64,000 bases of DNA from Porpolomopsis calyptriformis (GCA_951640195.1 OX621169.1:372001-436000); one strand, 5' to 3'; shown: positions 10,753 to 22,970, numbered from the stretch's first letter. The notes: generated from the letters alone by a model not told the origin. Program-made: numbers and translations.

Positions 10753-13700
10753 ATGGCCAGCACGCCTTTGCCGACCACTCAGATTGAGCGCAGCACATTC
10801 AACCATGTCGAAGGTAACCAATACAACCTCAACATTCAAAACCTCCATCTCCATCCACAAGGTAGTGAGCTGTCTCGAGCAGGGACCATTTCGTCTGTCA
10901 CTGCATTCGATATAAATGACTGAGGCATTCTAGGTGAACACCTCCCATATGCCCGCTCCTCTCTTTTCAACTGCAAAGATCGATCACAATGTTTGGAAGG
11001 GACAAGGACTGAGATTCTCGACCAGATTTTTCGCTGGATTGGTATTCGCAATTCACAATCTCATCGTGCCCCGGTTCTGAACAGAGATGCTGATACCCTT
11101 GGGGCGGATACTCATGTGTTTTGGATTAACGGATCAGCTGGGACCGGGAAATCGACGATTGCTTTCACCGTTGCCGAGGAGTGTAACACGCATAGTGTGC
11201 TTGGCGCGAGCTTCTTCTGCTCGCGGGACGATGCGGATTGTGGCAACCCAAATCTGATCTTCACCACTATCGCCTACCAGCTCGGAAACTTCAATGCTTT
11301 ATTCGGAGCGGGGGTGACTCGCGCTATGAAATCAAATCCTGACATTGGTTATACCACACCTTCATATCAACTTGAAGAACTGATCATAAAGCTGCTTCGC
11401 GCACTCAGAAACTCGATGTCTCCATGCGTTGTTGTGTTGGATGCACTCGATGAGTGCAAGGAGGTTGGGATAACCTCAGTGATCTTATCGTCGCTTTCTC
11501 GTCATGCCAATGAACTATTCCCATTGAAGTTCTTGGTGACAAGTCGTCCGGAAAGCCATATTACCACTGTCTTCAAATCACGCGAATTGAACACGGTCAC
11601 TTGGCGATACGTATTACACGAAGTGGAATTAGACGTCGTGGAGGCCGATATCAAACACTACCTGTCGACGGAACTGGCTTCAACGAGAGGGGCCTACCAG
11701 ATTGAAATCGAATGGCCCTCTACGGAAGATATCCATTCCCTGACACAGATGTCCTTTGGACTCTTCATCTTTGCGTCAACTTCTGTCAGATTCATTCAAG
11801 ATCGAAACTATTGTGACCCGGAAGATCAACTTGGGCATCTTCTGTGTAATGCACCGACGGCAACAGAAGACTCATCTCCGCATTATAATCTTGATCGGTT
11901 ATACGACCAAGTGTTGAACAATGCGTTTCTTAACATATCCCCTACTCTTTCGGACTAGCTGAAGAAGATTCTAGGCACGATCGTTCTCCTCCGGGACCCC
12001 CTTTCGCCAGTTTCTCTTGCGCGATTACTAGATGTTCCACCACGTACAGTGGGTATGACGCTACGTCATCTTCACTCGGTTATCATGGTGCCAGATGATG
12101 ACAGCCAAGTGATTCGAACATTCCATCCATCCTTCTTTGACTTCATAACGAACTCAGCTCGACGCCAGAATCTGAAATTTATGGTTAACTCTGGAAGCCA
12201 GCATACTCTACTCGCGCGTGCTTGTCTATGTTTTATGAAGGAGTTGAAGCGAGATATCTGTGGAATAAGAAATCCGTCGTTGCTTAACAGTGAAGTGGAC
12301 GACCATCCGACATTTGTGATGATTTGCATCGGACCGGAACTACAATATGCATGTCGTCACTGGTCTTGGCACCTGTCAAATGCTACCCTCGACAATCTTG
12401 TCGACCTGGTGAACGAGTTTTGTTCGCAATATCTGCTGTATTGGGTTGAAGCACTAAGTCTAATGGGAGATCTTCGAAATGGCCTTCTTGCCTTGGGTAT
12501 GGCGCAACAAGCCATTACTGTTCGTTGTTTCCCCTCGCGGTAAAGCGCAAATCTGATCGAATTTAATAGAAATCGGGCAGAGACCTACTCGGTGCAACGG
12601 ATTTACTTCGTGATTGCGAGCGGTTTACCCTTGAATTTTTCTCGGTGATCAGTACCTGTTCCCTTCAAGTATACCATTCTGCGTTACTATTCACCCCCGA
12701 AGGATCCTCGATTAAGAAGACGTATAGGAGAGAATTGGACATTCCCATCCAAGTGTACAATGGATTGGATGAGAGATGGAACTCATGCATACGGACGATG
12801 GAAGGACGTTCCTATTCCGTAAATTCGCTAGCATTTTCCCCTGATGGCACACGGATCGTCTGTGGATTCTTCGACAAAACTGTTCAGATGTGGGATGGGG
12901 TCAACGGTGTACATCTAGACACTTTCGAGGGACATTCCAAGTCAGTGAATTCGGCCGTATTTTCTTCTGATGGCACGCGCATCATTTCTGGATCCGACGA
13001 CCAAACCATTCGTCTATGGAACCCAGCTAGCGGTGCACATCTGAACACTTTCGAGGGCCACTCTGATTCGGTAAGATTGATCGCATTTTCCCCCAATGGC
13101 ATGCGTATCGCTTCTGGATCTTGGGACCAAACTATTCGGCTGTGGGACGCGTGCGGCGGAACAACTTTGAACACTTTCGTCGGACATTCCAATTGGGTAA
13201 ATTCAGTCTCATCTTCCCCCAATGGCACTCGTATCGTTTCCAGATCCGACGATAACACCGTTCACCTGTGGGATGCAGTCAGCGGTGCACATCTGCACAC
13301 TCTCGCGGGACATTGCGAGCATGTAAAAGTAATCGCGTTTTCCCCCGATGGCACACGTATCGTATCTGGATCCTCCGACGAATCCGTTCGTCTGTGGGAC
13401 GCGGTCAGCGGAGCACCTCTGAAGACTTTCGTCGGACATTCCCATTGGGTAACTTCACTCTCTTTTTCCCCTGATGGCACGCGTATCGTTTCTGGATCCC
13501 ACGACAGTACTGTTCGACTTTGGGACACAGCCAGCGGTGTACCCTTGAACACTTTCATGGGGCATTCCTCTTCAGTAACATCGGTCGCATTTTCTCCCGG
13601 TGGCACACGAATCATTTCTGGATCTGTTGACAAAACCGTTCGGCTCTGGGACGCAGTCAGCGGTGCGCATCTGAATACTTTCGTGGGGCATTCCGATTAT

Positions 13701-14219
13701 GTAAAATCGGTCGCATTTTCGCCCGACGGCGCAACCATCATTTCTGGATCGTCCGACAAAACCGTTCGGCTGTGGGACGCGGCCAGCGGAGCAACTCTAA
13801 ACACTTTCGTCGGACATTCCAATTGGGTAACTTCAGTCTCTTTTTCCCCCGATGGCACGCGTATCGTTTCCGGATTCCTCGACAAAACTGTTTGGTTGTG
13901 GGATGCAGTCAACGGTGCACACCTGAACACTTTCATGGGAGATCCAATCAATGTTGAATCAATCGCGCGATCTTGTACTTCTTCCGGAAGCTTGTCATCT
14001 ACAGATGGCCTGAACCCACCCAGCCAGATATTTGGTTATATTACAGAGGACGGCTGGGTGCACTCCCTCACTCTGAATCGACGTATTTGTTGGCTTCCGC
14101 TCTCTCACAGACCAAGGAGTTTAGCCGCAAACGGAGCTCGTGTAGTTTTTGGCACGATGGATGGTCGCGTCATCATCCTCGATTTTACAGACATGGACGC
14201 CTATTTTCGTAACCTGTAG
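10753..14219 (+). pseudogene. NACHT-WD40 STAND protein copy 2, one nonsense codon
   Basis: Exons 10753-10861, 10934-12519 and 12570-14219 give 1,115 codons. Order: short N-terminal module (FNHVEGNQYNLNIQN), NACHT NTPase with Walker A INGSAGTGKSTIA and Walker B VVVLDALDEC, a linker region (RDCERFTLEFF, CSLQVYHSALLF), nine WD40 units, and the family tail ending AYFRNL. A TAG at 11956-11958 (codon about 378) lies where sister copies read CAG or CGG, so translation would stop after the NACHT core. Everything else is open. Such proteins are fungal NLR-like signal-transducing NTPases, best known from HET-D/HET-E heterokaryon incompatibility; the WD repeats are taken as ligand sensors. It lies 278 bp upstream of the intact copy 3 in the same direction. 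A truncated NTPase product, readthrough or a sequencing error remain possible. Confidence 0.85.
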
Positions 14220-14497
14220 CTTTTCCTAGCCCATTGTGTTATCGCTTCACCACCACTAAGGAAATTCTGTCCTCTCCCAAGTTTGTTATCGAATTCTTGT
14301 ATTGGATGTCAGTGTCACCTTCAACCGAAACCCTCTGATTGTTTGAGGCATTGGTGTGTCGCGCTGCAGTGATACCCAATAAGTATTTTTGATAGCATTT
14401 GCGCTCTTCGCGTATATAAATAAAAATTATTATAAGCTAGACCTCATATTGAAATCAAGTTGACGTAAGGCTGTGTTCGCTCACCTTCACCATCATC

Positions 14498-17400
14498 ATG
14501 ACCAGTACGCTCTTAGCTACCACTCACATCTTCGATAGCACAGTCAATCACGTTGAGCGTGACCAGTACAACTTCAACAACCCAAACATTCATGTCTATC
14601 CGCAAGGTGAGTAGCTTTCGTACAAAGCGATATATATGGCGAAAATAATTGAGCCATTCCAGACGATCACCTCCCACATGCTCTCTTTGCTCCTTTCAAC
14701 TGCAAAGATCGAGCACGATGTTTAGAAGGCACAAGGGCCGACATTCTTGACCAAATTTTTCACTGGATCAGTATCTGCGATTCACGACCTTATCGTGATC
14801 CGGTTCTGAACAGAGACTCCGATACTCTTTCAGCGGATACTTGTGTATTTTGGATCAACGGATCAGCTGGTACTGGGAAATCGACGATTGCTTACACCGT
14901 GGCGGAGGTGTGTAAAGCGCATGGTGTGCTTGGCGCGAGCTTCTTCTGCTCGCGAGACGATGCGGATTGCAGCAACCCGAGTCTGATCTTCACCACTATC
15001 GCCTACCAACTCGGAAACTTCAACCCATTGTTCAAAGCAGAGGTTTCTCGTATTATGAAATCAAATCCTGACATTGGCTATACCACCCCTCCCTATCAAC
15101 TTGAAGAGCTCATCATAAAGCCGCTTCGTACACTCAAAAACTCAATTTCTTCATGCGTTATCGTATTGGATGCACTTGACGAGTGCAAAGAGGCTGCGAT
15201 GACCTCGGTGATCTTATCGTCACTCTCTCGTCATACCAACGAACTCTTCCCATTGAAGTTCTTGGTGACAAGTCGTCCGGAAACTCATATTACCAGTGTC
15301 TTTAAATCAAGCCAATTGAACCCGGTGACTCGGCGATGCGTTTTGCACGAAGTGGAATTAGGCATCGTCCAGAGCGATATCGAACACTACCTGTCGACGA
15401 AACTCGCTTTAACGAGAGAGTTCTATCATCTTGAAATGGAATGGCCATCTGCGGAAGATATCCATGCCCTTGCACGGATGTCTTTTGGACTATTCATCTT
15501 TGCGTCAACTTCAGTTAGATTCGTCGAAGATTGGAATTATTGCGACCCAAAGAGTCAACTTGGCCGTCTTCTGTGTGACGCACCCGCGGCGACAGAAGAC
15601 TTATCCCCCCATTATCACCTTGATCGGTTATACGATCAAGTGTTGAACAATGCATTTCCTAACATATCGTCTACTCTTTCTGATCGGTTGAAGATGATTC
15701 TAGGCACGGTCGTTCTCCTCCGAGACCCCCTCTCGTCAGTTTCCCTCGAGAGATTACTCGGCATTCCATCACATACAGTGGGATTGACGCTGCGTCGTCT
15801 TCACTCGGTCATCATGATGCCAGATAATGATAGCCTAGTGATTCGAACTCTTCATCCATCCTTCTTCGACTTCATAACTAGCCCAACTCGATGTCATAAT
15901 CCAATTTTCGTTGTTAATCCTCGAAGCCAGCATACTCTACTTGCTCGTGCCTGTCTGGATATTATGAAAGGGCTGAAGCGAGATATGTGTGGAATAGGAA
16001 ATCCGTCGATGCTCAATAGCGAAGTCGACAACCTTCCGTCACGGATCATGGAACGCATTCCACCTGAACTGCAGTATGCATGTCGCCACTGGGCTTGGCA
16101 CCTATCAAATGCAATGTTGTCCGACATTCTCATTCAACTCGTGAAGGAGTTTTGTTCAAAATATCTTCTGTATTGGATTGAATCGCTGAGTTTGATGGGA
16201 GATCTTCGGAATGGCCTTGTTGCGTTGGATGCCGCACAACAAGCGATTGCTGTGCGTTATTTCCCCACTCGTCAATGTGCAAAACTGATCTTGTTTAACA
16301 GAAAGAAAGTAGAGATGCAACTGATACGATGACTTTACTTCGTGATTGCGAACGGTTTACCCTCGAATTTTTCTCGATCATCAGTACTTGCTCCCTTCAA
16401 GTATACCACTCTGCGTTACTGTTCACTCCTGAAGAAGTCTTAATCAAGACGACGTATAGGAGAGAGTTGGACATTCCGATAAAAGTGTACAATGGACTGG
16501 ATGAAGGATGGAATTCATGTATACGGACGATAGAAGGACATTCCGATTGGGTAAACTCAGTCGCATTTTCCCCCGATGGTGCGCGTATCGTTTCTGGATC
16601 CGACGACGAAACTATTCGGCTATGTGACGCAGTCAGTGGTGCACATCTGCACACTTTCAAGGGACATTCCAGTTGGGTAAAGTCGGTCGCATTTTCCCCC
16701 AATGGCACGCGTATCGTTTCTGGATCCTTTGATATTCGGCTGTGGGACCCAGTCAGTGGTGCACACCTGAACACTTTCAAGGGACATTCCGGTTTGGTAA
16801 ATTCGGTCACATTTTCCCCCGATGGCGCGCGTATCGTTTCTGGATCCAACGACAACAATGTTCGGCTGTGGGACGCAGTCAGTGGTCTCCCTCTGCACAC
16901 TTTCAAGGGACATTCCAGTTGGGTAAACTCAGTTGCATATTCCCCCGATGGCACGCGTATCGCTTCTGGATCCACTGATAACACTGTTCGGCTGTGGGAC
17001 CCGGTCAGTGGTGCACATCTACACACTTTCAAGGGACATTCCAATGGGGTACATTCGGTCACATTTTCTCCCGATGGCACGCGTATTGTTTCTGGATCCC
17101 ACGACAAAACTGTTCGACTATGGGACGCAGTCCGCGGCGTACATCTGAACATTGTCAAGGGACATTCCGATTGGGTACATTCGGTCGCATTTTCCCCCGA
17201 TGGCACGTATATCGTTTCCGGATCCTACGATAAAACTGTTCGGCTGTGGGATGCAGTGAGCGGTGCACATCTTCACACTTTTATTGGACATTCCGCTTCG
17301 GTGCGTTCAGTCGCATTTTCCCCCAATGGCACGCGTATCGTTTCTGGATCCAACGACAAAACTGTTCGGCTATGGGATGCAGTGAGCGGTACACATCTAA

Positions 17401-18320
17401 ACACTTTCAAGGGACATTCCAGTTCCATAGATTCCATCACGTTTTCTCCCGATGGCACGCGTATCGTTTCTGGATCCATTGATAATACTGTTAGGCTGTG
17501 GGACACAGTCAGCGGTGCACAACTGAACACTTTCATGGGAAATTCCGCTTCAGTACACTCAGTCACATTTTCCCCTGATGGCATGCGTATTGTATCTGGA
17601 TCCTACAACACTGTTGAGCTGTGGGACGCAACCAGCGGTGCACATCTTCACACTTTTATCGGTCATTCCGCTTCAGTAAATACTGTTGCATTTTCCCCCA
17701 ATGGCATGCAAATCGTTTCTGGATCCAACGACAAAACTGTTCGGCTGTGGGACGCAGTCAGCGGTGTACATCTTCGCATTCTCATCGGGCATTCCAATTC
17801 GGTATATTCCGTTGCATTTTCCCCCGATGGCACGCGTATCGTTTCTGGATCCAATGACAAAACTGTTCGGCTGTGGGACGCAACCAGCGGTGCACATCTT
17901 CACACTTTTATTGGACATTCCGCTTCGGTGCGTTCAGTCGCATTTTCCCCCGACGGCACAGGTATCGTTTCTGGATCCAACGACAACAATGTTCGGCTGT
18001 GGGACGCCGTCAGTGGTTCACCTTTGAACACCCTCGTATCACATTCCATTAATGTCGAATCAATCGTGCGATCTTACAGCTCCTCCGGGAACTCATTATT
18101 TACCGATGACGCAGATTCACCTAGTTCAACATTCGGTTATATCGCAGAAAACGGCTGGGTGCACTCCCTCACTCTGGATCGACGTATTTGTTGGGTTCCG
18201 GTCTCCTTGCGACCACTCAGGTCGGCTGCCAACGGAGCTCATGTTGTCTTTGGCACAACGGATGGTCGTGTCGTTATCCTTGATTTTACATGTATGGACA
18301 CCTATTTTCGTAACCTTTAG
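14498..18320 (+). CDS. NACHT-WD40 STAND (NLR-like) protein copy 3, intact
   Basis: Exons 14498-14606, 14663-16251 and 16302-18320 encode 1,238 residues without a lesion. Residues 1-36 form the short module shared with copies 2 and 4 (DQYNFNNPNIHVYPQ). The NACHT domain has Walker A GSAGTGKS at residues 103-110 and Walker B IVLDALDEC near 205. A linker precedes 12 WD40 units of about 42 residues, then the conserved tail ending CMDTYFRNL. HET-E-like family members are thought to sense non-self or pathogen ligands through the WD propeller and signal through the N-terminus. No large HET, patatin or other effector domain is present at the N-terminus; only the short module could act there. The second intron is needed to join NACHT and WD40 parts. 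Tail-to-tail with a decayed H1 copy 134 bp downstream. Confidence 0.92.
16527..18030 (+). repeat. Twelve-unit WD40-coding tandem array, ~126-bp period
   Basis: Twelve successive units share long identical nucleotide stretches (for example CGTATCGTTTCTGGATCC and TTTTCCCCCGATGG) with a 42-codon period. Units 2 and 9 are shorter by whole codons (SGSFDIRLWD, SGSYNTVELWD). Variation concentrates after GHS and in the SGSxDxxV segment, while framework codons are nearly fixed. Confidence 0.93.
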
Positions 18321-18453
18321 ATTTCCTGGAACACCTTGTCGTTATAAAACTCTTGTTATCTCTCGCACGGTTTTTCCAACTTTCTTATGATACAGTCATA
18401 GATACATGGGAATGTCAAATACAGAACGTCGTACAATTATAAACAAAACAAAA

Positions 18454-19280
18454 TCATTTAGCTGATGCCGCCGCCTTGGAGGAAGGTTTCCTCTTGGTAG
18501 GTTTAGATCGCGATTTGGTTGGTCCAGTTATGGCCTAAACACTCAATCAGAACGATCTCGCGTCCAGCCGATCGAAAAAACCCTCTTACCTTCTTTGCGC
18601 CTGTCATTATTTTTGCTTTCTTCGTAGGAGACGTTCTCTTAGTCGTGGCCGCCTTCTTTGCCCTCAGACCAGACTTGGCGGCGGATTTGTATTTCTTGGT
18701 GGTGGGCTTGTCACGGCTGGCCTGCTCTAGATATTAAAATAAATAAATTGGAGAATGATAGACACGAGATGAGACAAACCTCTTTAGCAGCGTCTGATCG
18801 TGATTTAGGAGCCAGTTCGACTTCCCGGAGGGGCCTTTGAACAAGGAAAGATCGGTTTGAACACAGGATGGTGGACTGGACTGAGACGCACTTTTTGTTA
18901 GGTCGCTTTTTCTGCGCCATGGGATATGACCCTGTTGAGTTTGCTAGCGACGGCGGCGTTTATCTCTACTTGATAGTTATCTTGGACAAACTGGGTGACG
19001 GGCTGTTATAAGCATGCGATAGGGATGGACAGGGACGGTGGTCGAACTTTTTTGATGATAGACCAGGATGCTCCAGACCGAGCGGCCTCAGAGTGCGCAG
19101 TGATACACTCCTGCGGTGAGCAACCTAAAATATTGATATGTTTTGGGGGCAGCTCGGAACGGGCCTTGATCATGTCGACCTAGGCGGGATGGGAGGCAGC
19201 AGAAGCATGGGCACATCCCTTGGCAGCTGCAGTATTGGCAGAGGCCTTGCTTGAGGTTTTTTGGCGGCGGATATGGCCAT
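18454..19280 (-). pseudogene. Linker histone H1, decayed copy A
   Basis: Read on the minus strand, the start MAISAAKK is followed by an alanine/lysine-rich leader, then HPA-stop-VDMIKA, where the stop is TAG in place of the TGG tryptophan of HPxWVDMI in H1 globular domains. Further exons give ECITAHSEAARSG, FVQDNYQVEINAAVASKLNRVISHGAEK (in pieces) and a lysine-rich AKP-type tail ending SSKAAASAK. One-base shifts occur near the leader and in the GPSGK segment. Linker histone binds nucleosomal linker DNA. This copy cannot make it. It is tail-to-tail with copy 3, as in the other two H1 copies of the window. Confidence 0.75.
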
Positions 19281-19639
19281 TTCAGATAGGAGATATGAGC
19301 GGTGGGAGGGATGGAGCGAGGGCTCAGATCCAGTCACGTGTAGAAGCTATCGTCGTTGGACATTGAATGCATGTCGGTGTTAATTTGGGGGTAGGACGGG
19401 GGGAAGTCGTTCGGGAAGGAGGGGTGGAGGGGTGTGTGAGTGCAAGAGATGGTGCGAGGCAGAAACCTAATGGGTTATGTCTGGGTGCGTCGTGCCATAC
19501 CATGAACGCGTCGTTAGGTATTTCTTTGACCGTCTGGCTGTCGGGGAGAGCGAGGAGAGCATGGCAAGCAAAGGACGTCGGTGAAAGAAAAAAAGTAGAG
19601 GCCACCAGGTCTTCATTTTAGTACCTTGCTTGAACGGCT

Positions 19640-19815
19640 CTATCATTCCCACTCTCAGAGTACATCCTCACAGATGACCTTGCGATCCCACTTGCGCCCG
19701 TAGCTATCACCATCACCTCCTTCACAGCCTTTACAAGCTCCTACCTTGCCTGCACCCCATCTTCCTCGGCAGGCGGACGTCGGTGGTGTGAGACTTGCAC
19801 GCGAAAGTGCAGTTT
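19640..19815 (+). pseudogene. Start of a long-chain acyl-CoA ligase-like gene, fragment A
   Basis: The stretch resembles the fragment at 39021-39245 base for base over much of its length (CTCAGAGTACATCCTCACAG, then GTAGCTATCACCATCACC) but has small deletions that break the frame. The better fragment reads like the membrane-proximal N-terminus of fungal AMP-binding fatty-acyl-CoA ligases. It lies just beyond the H1 start, in opposite orientation, as in the second copy. The region 19281-19640 holds H1 upstream sequence and nothing else that I recognise. Confidence 0.5.
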
Positions 19816-19989
19816 AGGGATGTCATGACTGCAGTCAGACTGAGTCAACCTGGCGAGAATAGTCCGACTAGTCAAGGGTCTACGAGAAACCACAAGAAAA
19901 AGGTCGCCTTTTGTGCAGTGGGCCACTTGGGGTAGAGGAGGGAGAATGACTGGTATTATATAATATACTTCCCCTTCATCTTCACCTCC

Positions 19990-21932
19990 ATGACCAGCAT
20001 GCCCTTAGCCAACGCTCACATCCACGACAGCACAATCAACCTTGTCGGGGGTGATCAGCACAACATTGGAAACCAAAACATTCATGTCTATCCACAAGGT
20101 GAGTTGGCGCCTATCAAACTTTCGTCTGTCACTGCGTTCGCAAAAAGCAATGAAAGTGACTGAGCATCCTAGGTGGACACCTTCCACATGCTCTCTTTGC
20201 TCCTTTCAACTGCAAAGATCGAGCACGATGTTTAGAAGGCACAAGGGCCGACCTTCTTGATCAGCTTTATCGCTGGATCGGTATCCACGATTCCCAACCT
20301 TTTTGCGATCCAGTTCAGGACAGAGATGCCAATACCCTTTCAGTGGATATGTGTGTGTTTTGGATCAATGGATCAGCTGGGACTGGGAAATCAACGATTG
20401 CTTACACCGTGGCGGAGGTGTGTAAAGTGCATGGTGTGCTTGGCGCGAGCTTCTTCTGCTCGCGAGATGACACGGATTGCAGCAACCCGAATCTGATCTT
20501 CACCACTATCGCCTACCAACTCGGAAACTTCAACCCTTTGTTCAAAGCAGAGGTTGCTCGTGTTATGAAATCAGATCCTGACATTGTTATAAACTGGATA
20601 TTGTCGAGATGGTTTTACTTCAGAGTGCTCTGTCCCAAGACGTGGATAAGATCTCAAGTCCTAGTTATTGGGTTGTCTAACGAGGAATCAGACTTAAAGT
20701 CTGATTACAACTAACTAGGGGTTTATATACTGACTACGCTACTGCGGATGAGTCAGTGTAAACACGAGGAATACATGCGACGAGTAGAGATAAGCATGAT
20801 AAAGGACTTGGAGCATGTGAAAAGATGAAACATGATCATCGGAAATGAAATGTGTCTTATCTAGGATATATGAAAAGATACGAGACTATGGGGAATCCCA
20901 AGCAAAGATAAGACCTGTCCGACTAAGCAGTAATGACTAACATAGAGAGGAAATGAAAATTTACGTCCGTGACAGACATTGGCTATACCGCTCCTTCATA
21001 TCAACTTGAAGAAGTCATCGTAAAGCCTCTTCACACTCTCAGAAACTCGATGTCTCCATGCCTTATTGTATTGGATGCACTCGATGAGTGCAAAGAAGCT
21101 GGGATGACCTCAGTCATTTTATCGTCACTCTCTCGACATGTCAACAAACTCTTCCCATTGAAGTTCTTGGTAACAAGTCGCCTGGAAAGCCACATTACCA
21201 ATGTCTTTAAATCAAGCCAATTGAATCCGGTCACTTGGCGATGTGTTTTACATGAAGTGGAACTAGACGTTGTGCAGAGCAATATTGAACACTACCTATC
21301 GATGAAACTCACTTCAACGAGAGAGTTATATCGTATTAAAGACACATGGCCTTCTGAAGCAGATATCCATTCTCTGATGGTGTTGTCTTCTGCACTTTTC
21401 ATTTTTGCATCCACCTCAGTCAAGTTCATTGAGGATCGAAACTATTCTAACCCCAAAGATCAACTCGCGCGTCTTCTATGTAATGCAGCTACTACGACAG
21501 ACCCTTTGTCACCTAATTACAGCCTTAATCAGTTATATATTCAAGTTTTGAACCAAGCTTTCCCCGCCATATCTTCTAGTCTTTCTGGTCAGCTGAAGAA
21601 GGTTCTGGGGACTATTGTCCTTGTTCGAGATCCACTCTCTTCAGCTGCTATCGAACACTTACTGGGTGTGCGATTGGGAACCGTTCAAGAGACCCTGCGT
21701 CATCTTCACTCGGTTATCTTAGTGCTAGATGATGATAGCCAAGTGATTCGAACCCTTCATCCATCCTTCTTTGACTTCATAACGAGTTCAGCTCGATGTT
21801 TAAATCCAAAATATGTTATTAACCCTGAAGGCCAGCATACTCTAATCGCGTGTTCCTGTCTAGACGTTATGAAACAGCTGAAACGAGATATCTGTGGAAT
21901 ACGAAATCCATCGTCACTTAATAGCCAGGTGG
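19990..21932 (+). pseudogene. NACHT-WD40 copy 4, part 1 (N-terminus and NACHT, split by a solo LTR)
   Basis: Exon 1 (19990-20098) encodes the shared N-terminal module (INLVGGDQHNIGNQNIHVYPQ in two pieces); intron 20099-20172; exon 2 carries Walker A INGSAGTGKSTIA and continues to 20579. A 390-bp solo LTR interrupts at DPDIG. Removing it with one 5-bp target copy (395 bp) brings the frame at 20343 into register with that at 20975-21932, where LIVLDALDEC and the rest of the NACHT region follow. The segment stops at 21932, where Gypsy-1 begins, and the gene resumes at 34497. Apart from the insertions no lesion is seen in this part, so it was functional until recently. Confidence 0.88.
20585..20974. 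mobile_element. Solo LTR (390 bp) with 5-bp target duplication GACAT
   Basis: Begins TGTTATAAACTGG and ends CCGTGACA, TG...CA as in LTRs, with short inverted ends TGT/ACA. GACAT flanks both sides (20580-20584 and 20975-20979). A TATA-like TTTATATA lies inside on the plus strand. No internal retroelement sequence remains, so it is a recombination product. It sits inside the NACHT-coding exon. Confidence 0.85.
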
Positions 21933-22965
21933 TGTCATGATCCCAAACTGATTTGGTATCAAACTTAACCAAAGATCATGCATTCAGCAAGTAGCATCCA
22001 TAGCTCAAATATCCTTTATCTTATCTTATCTTATCTTATCTTAGATAAGATATCACTGTCCCTCACACATTATCTTATCTCAGATAAGATACACCACTAT
22101 CTTTACTTATGCTATCTTATCATGGACAATAGCATTCTTCCCCATTATTCTCTGAGTCAGAATGACTCATATCCCATTTTTCTATTGTTCTGTCATCACT
22201 CCATTGTTCTCTGAGTCACTATGACTCATATTAATCTCCTCCATTGTTCTCCTCATTGTCTGACTCATAGTGAGTCACAATTCAAACTCCTCATTGTTCT
22301 TTTATCCATTGTTCTTATTTCCTATTGTTCTCACTGCCCATTGTTCTCAAACATATATAAAGGGCCCCCTTTTCACCAGTGAGGAGTTAAGTTCACTTCC
22401 AGTTCACTTTTACCCCACTTTATCCCCCCCCTCCCCCACTCTCCCCTTTCCCTTGAACTCACCCCTAGTACTCAGTACCTAGTACTACCTCTTATTGATA
22501 CTACTTGTCTGTAGTCAATACATCCAATCTAGTCTAGTCTATTAAGCTTATACCCTGTGTGATTTCGCCTAAGCCTTCTTACGTTAAGAACCAACTTAGG
22601 AATCACCCCTTGACGTATTTCTGTAAGTTGAAGATAGCCACCGAGGACTATCTTATCTTACTTCAGCCCCTGCTTATTCATCACATTCTCTAAGTCTCAG
22701 TCCTTATTGGAGAGAGACCTCACTGTGATACGTATTCTTCTAAGTCAGCCGTTGACTTCATTCTTGCTCTCCCAGTCAATACTATCCATTAGGTTTGGAT
22801 AGCCTGCTCATCTGTACATCCTAGCCAAGGATTACTTAAGCCCCATCAAAGGAGGAAGTGTCCATTACTCAATCAATTCACATCTCCCCCGAACAACTAG
22901 GACTTACTTGATTAACGTACAACTCCAGTAGTTCTAGAAGTGAAGTATTTATATTTCACCTGATA
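21933..22965 (+). repeat. Gypsy-1 5' LTR
   Basis: Direct repeat of 33464-34496, same length, essentially identical. U3 carries the motif arrays and TATA box described separately; the part after the TATA includes several short pyrimidine-rich runs. Confidence 0.97.
22010..22364 (+). promoter_or_regulatory. Gypsy-1 U3: clustered GATA, bZIP-type and HMG-type motifs upstream of a TATA box
   Basis: From 22016 to about 22120 the repeat CTTATC/GATAAG occurs about ten times, partly as inverted pairs (TTAGATAAGATA). Three close inverted pairs of TGACTCA-like sites follow (near 22153-22168, 22212-22228, 22261-22276). The octamer ATTGTTCT appears seven times between about 22183 and 22350. A TATA box ATATATAAAG lies at 22355-22364. 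GATA motifs are known targets of nitrogen-regulating GATA factors and TGACTCA of Gcn4/AP-1-type bZIP factors; AACAAT is an HMG-box core. Binding is inference. The same array is in the 3' LTR. Confidence 0.75.
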
Positions 22966-22970
22966 TAATT

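Noticed and set aside
16252..16332. Apparent frameshift and ATGA stop-start overlap between the NACHT and WD40 frames of copy 3
   Set aside because: Copies 2, 3 and 4 all show the same shift, and a 50-nt GT-AG intron with a good branch-like sequence (16252-16301) joins the frames. It is an intron, not coupled translation or a lesion.
16397..17206. Long minus-strand open frame opposite the WD40 array of copy 3
   Set aside because: It repeats with the 126-bp WD unit and mirrors its codon structure. Similar frames occur opposite every WD array. Shadow of the repeat.
16527..18030. Regular ~126-bp repeats as a possible CRISPR or satellite array
   Set aside because: The units encode in-frame WD40 repeats and differ at coding-relevant positions. 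No spacer-repeat structure.
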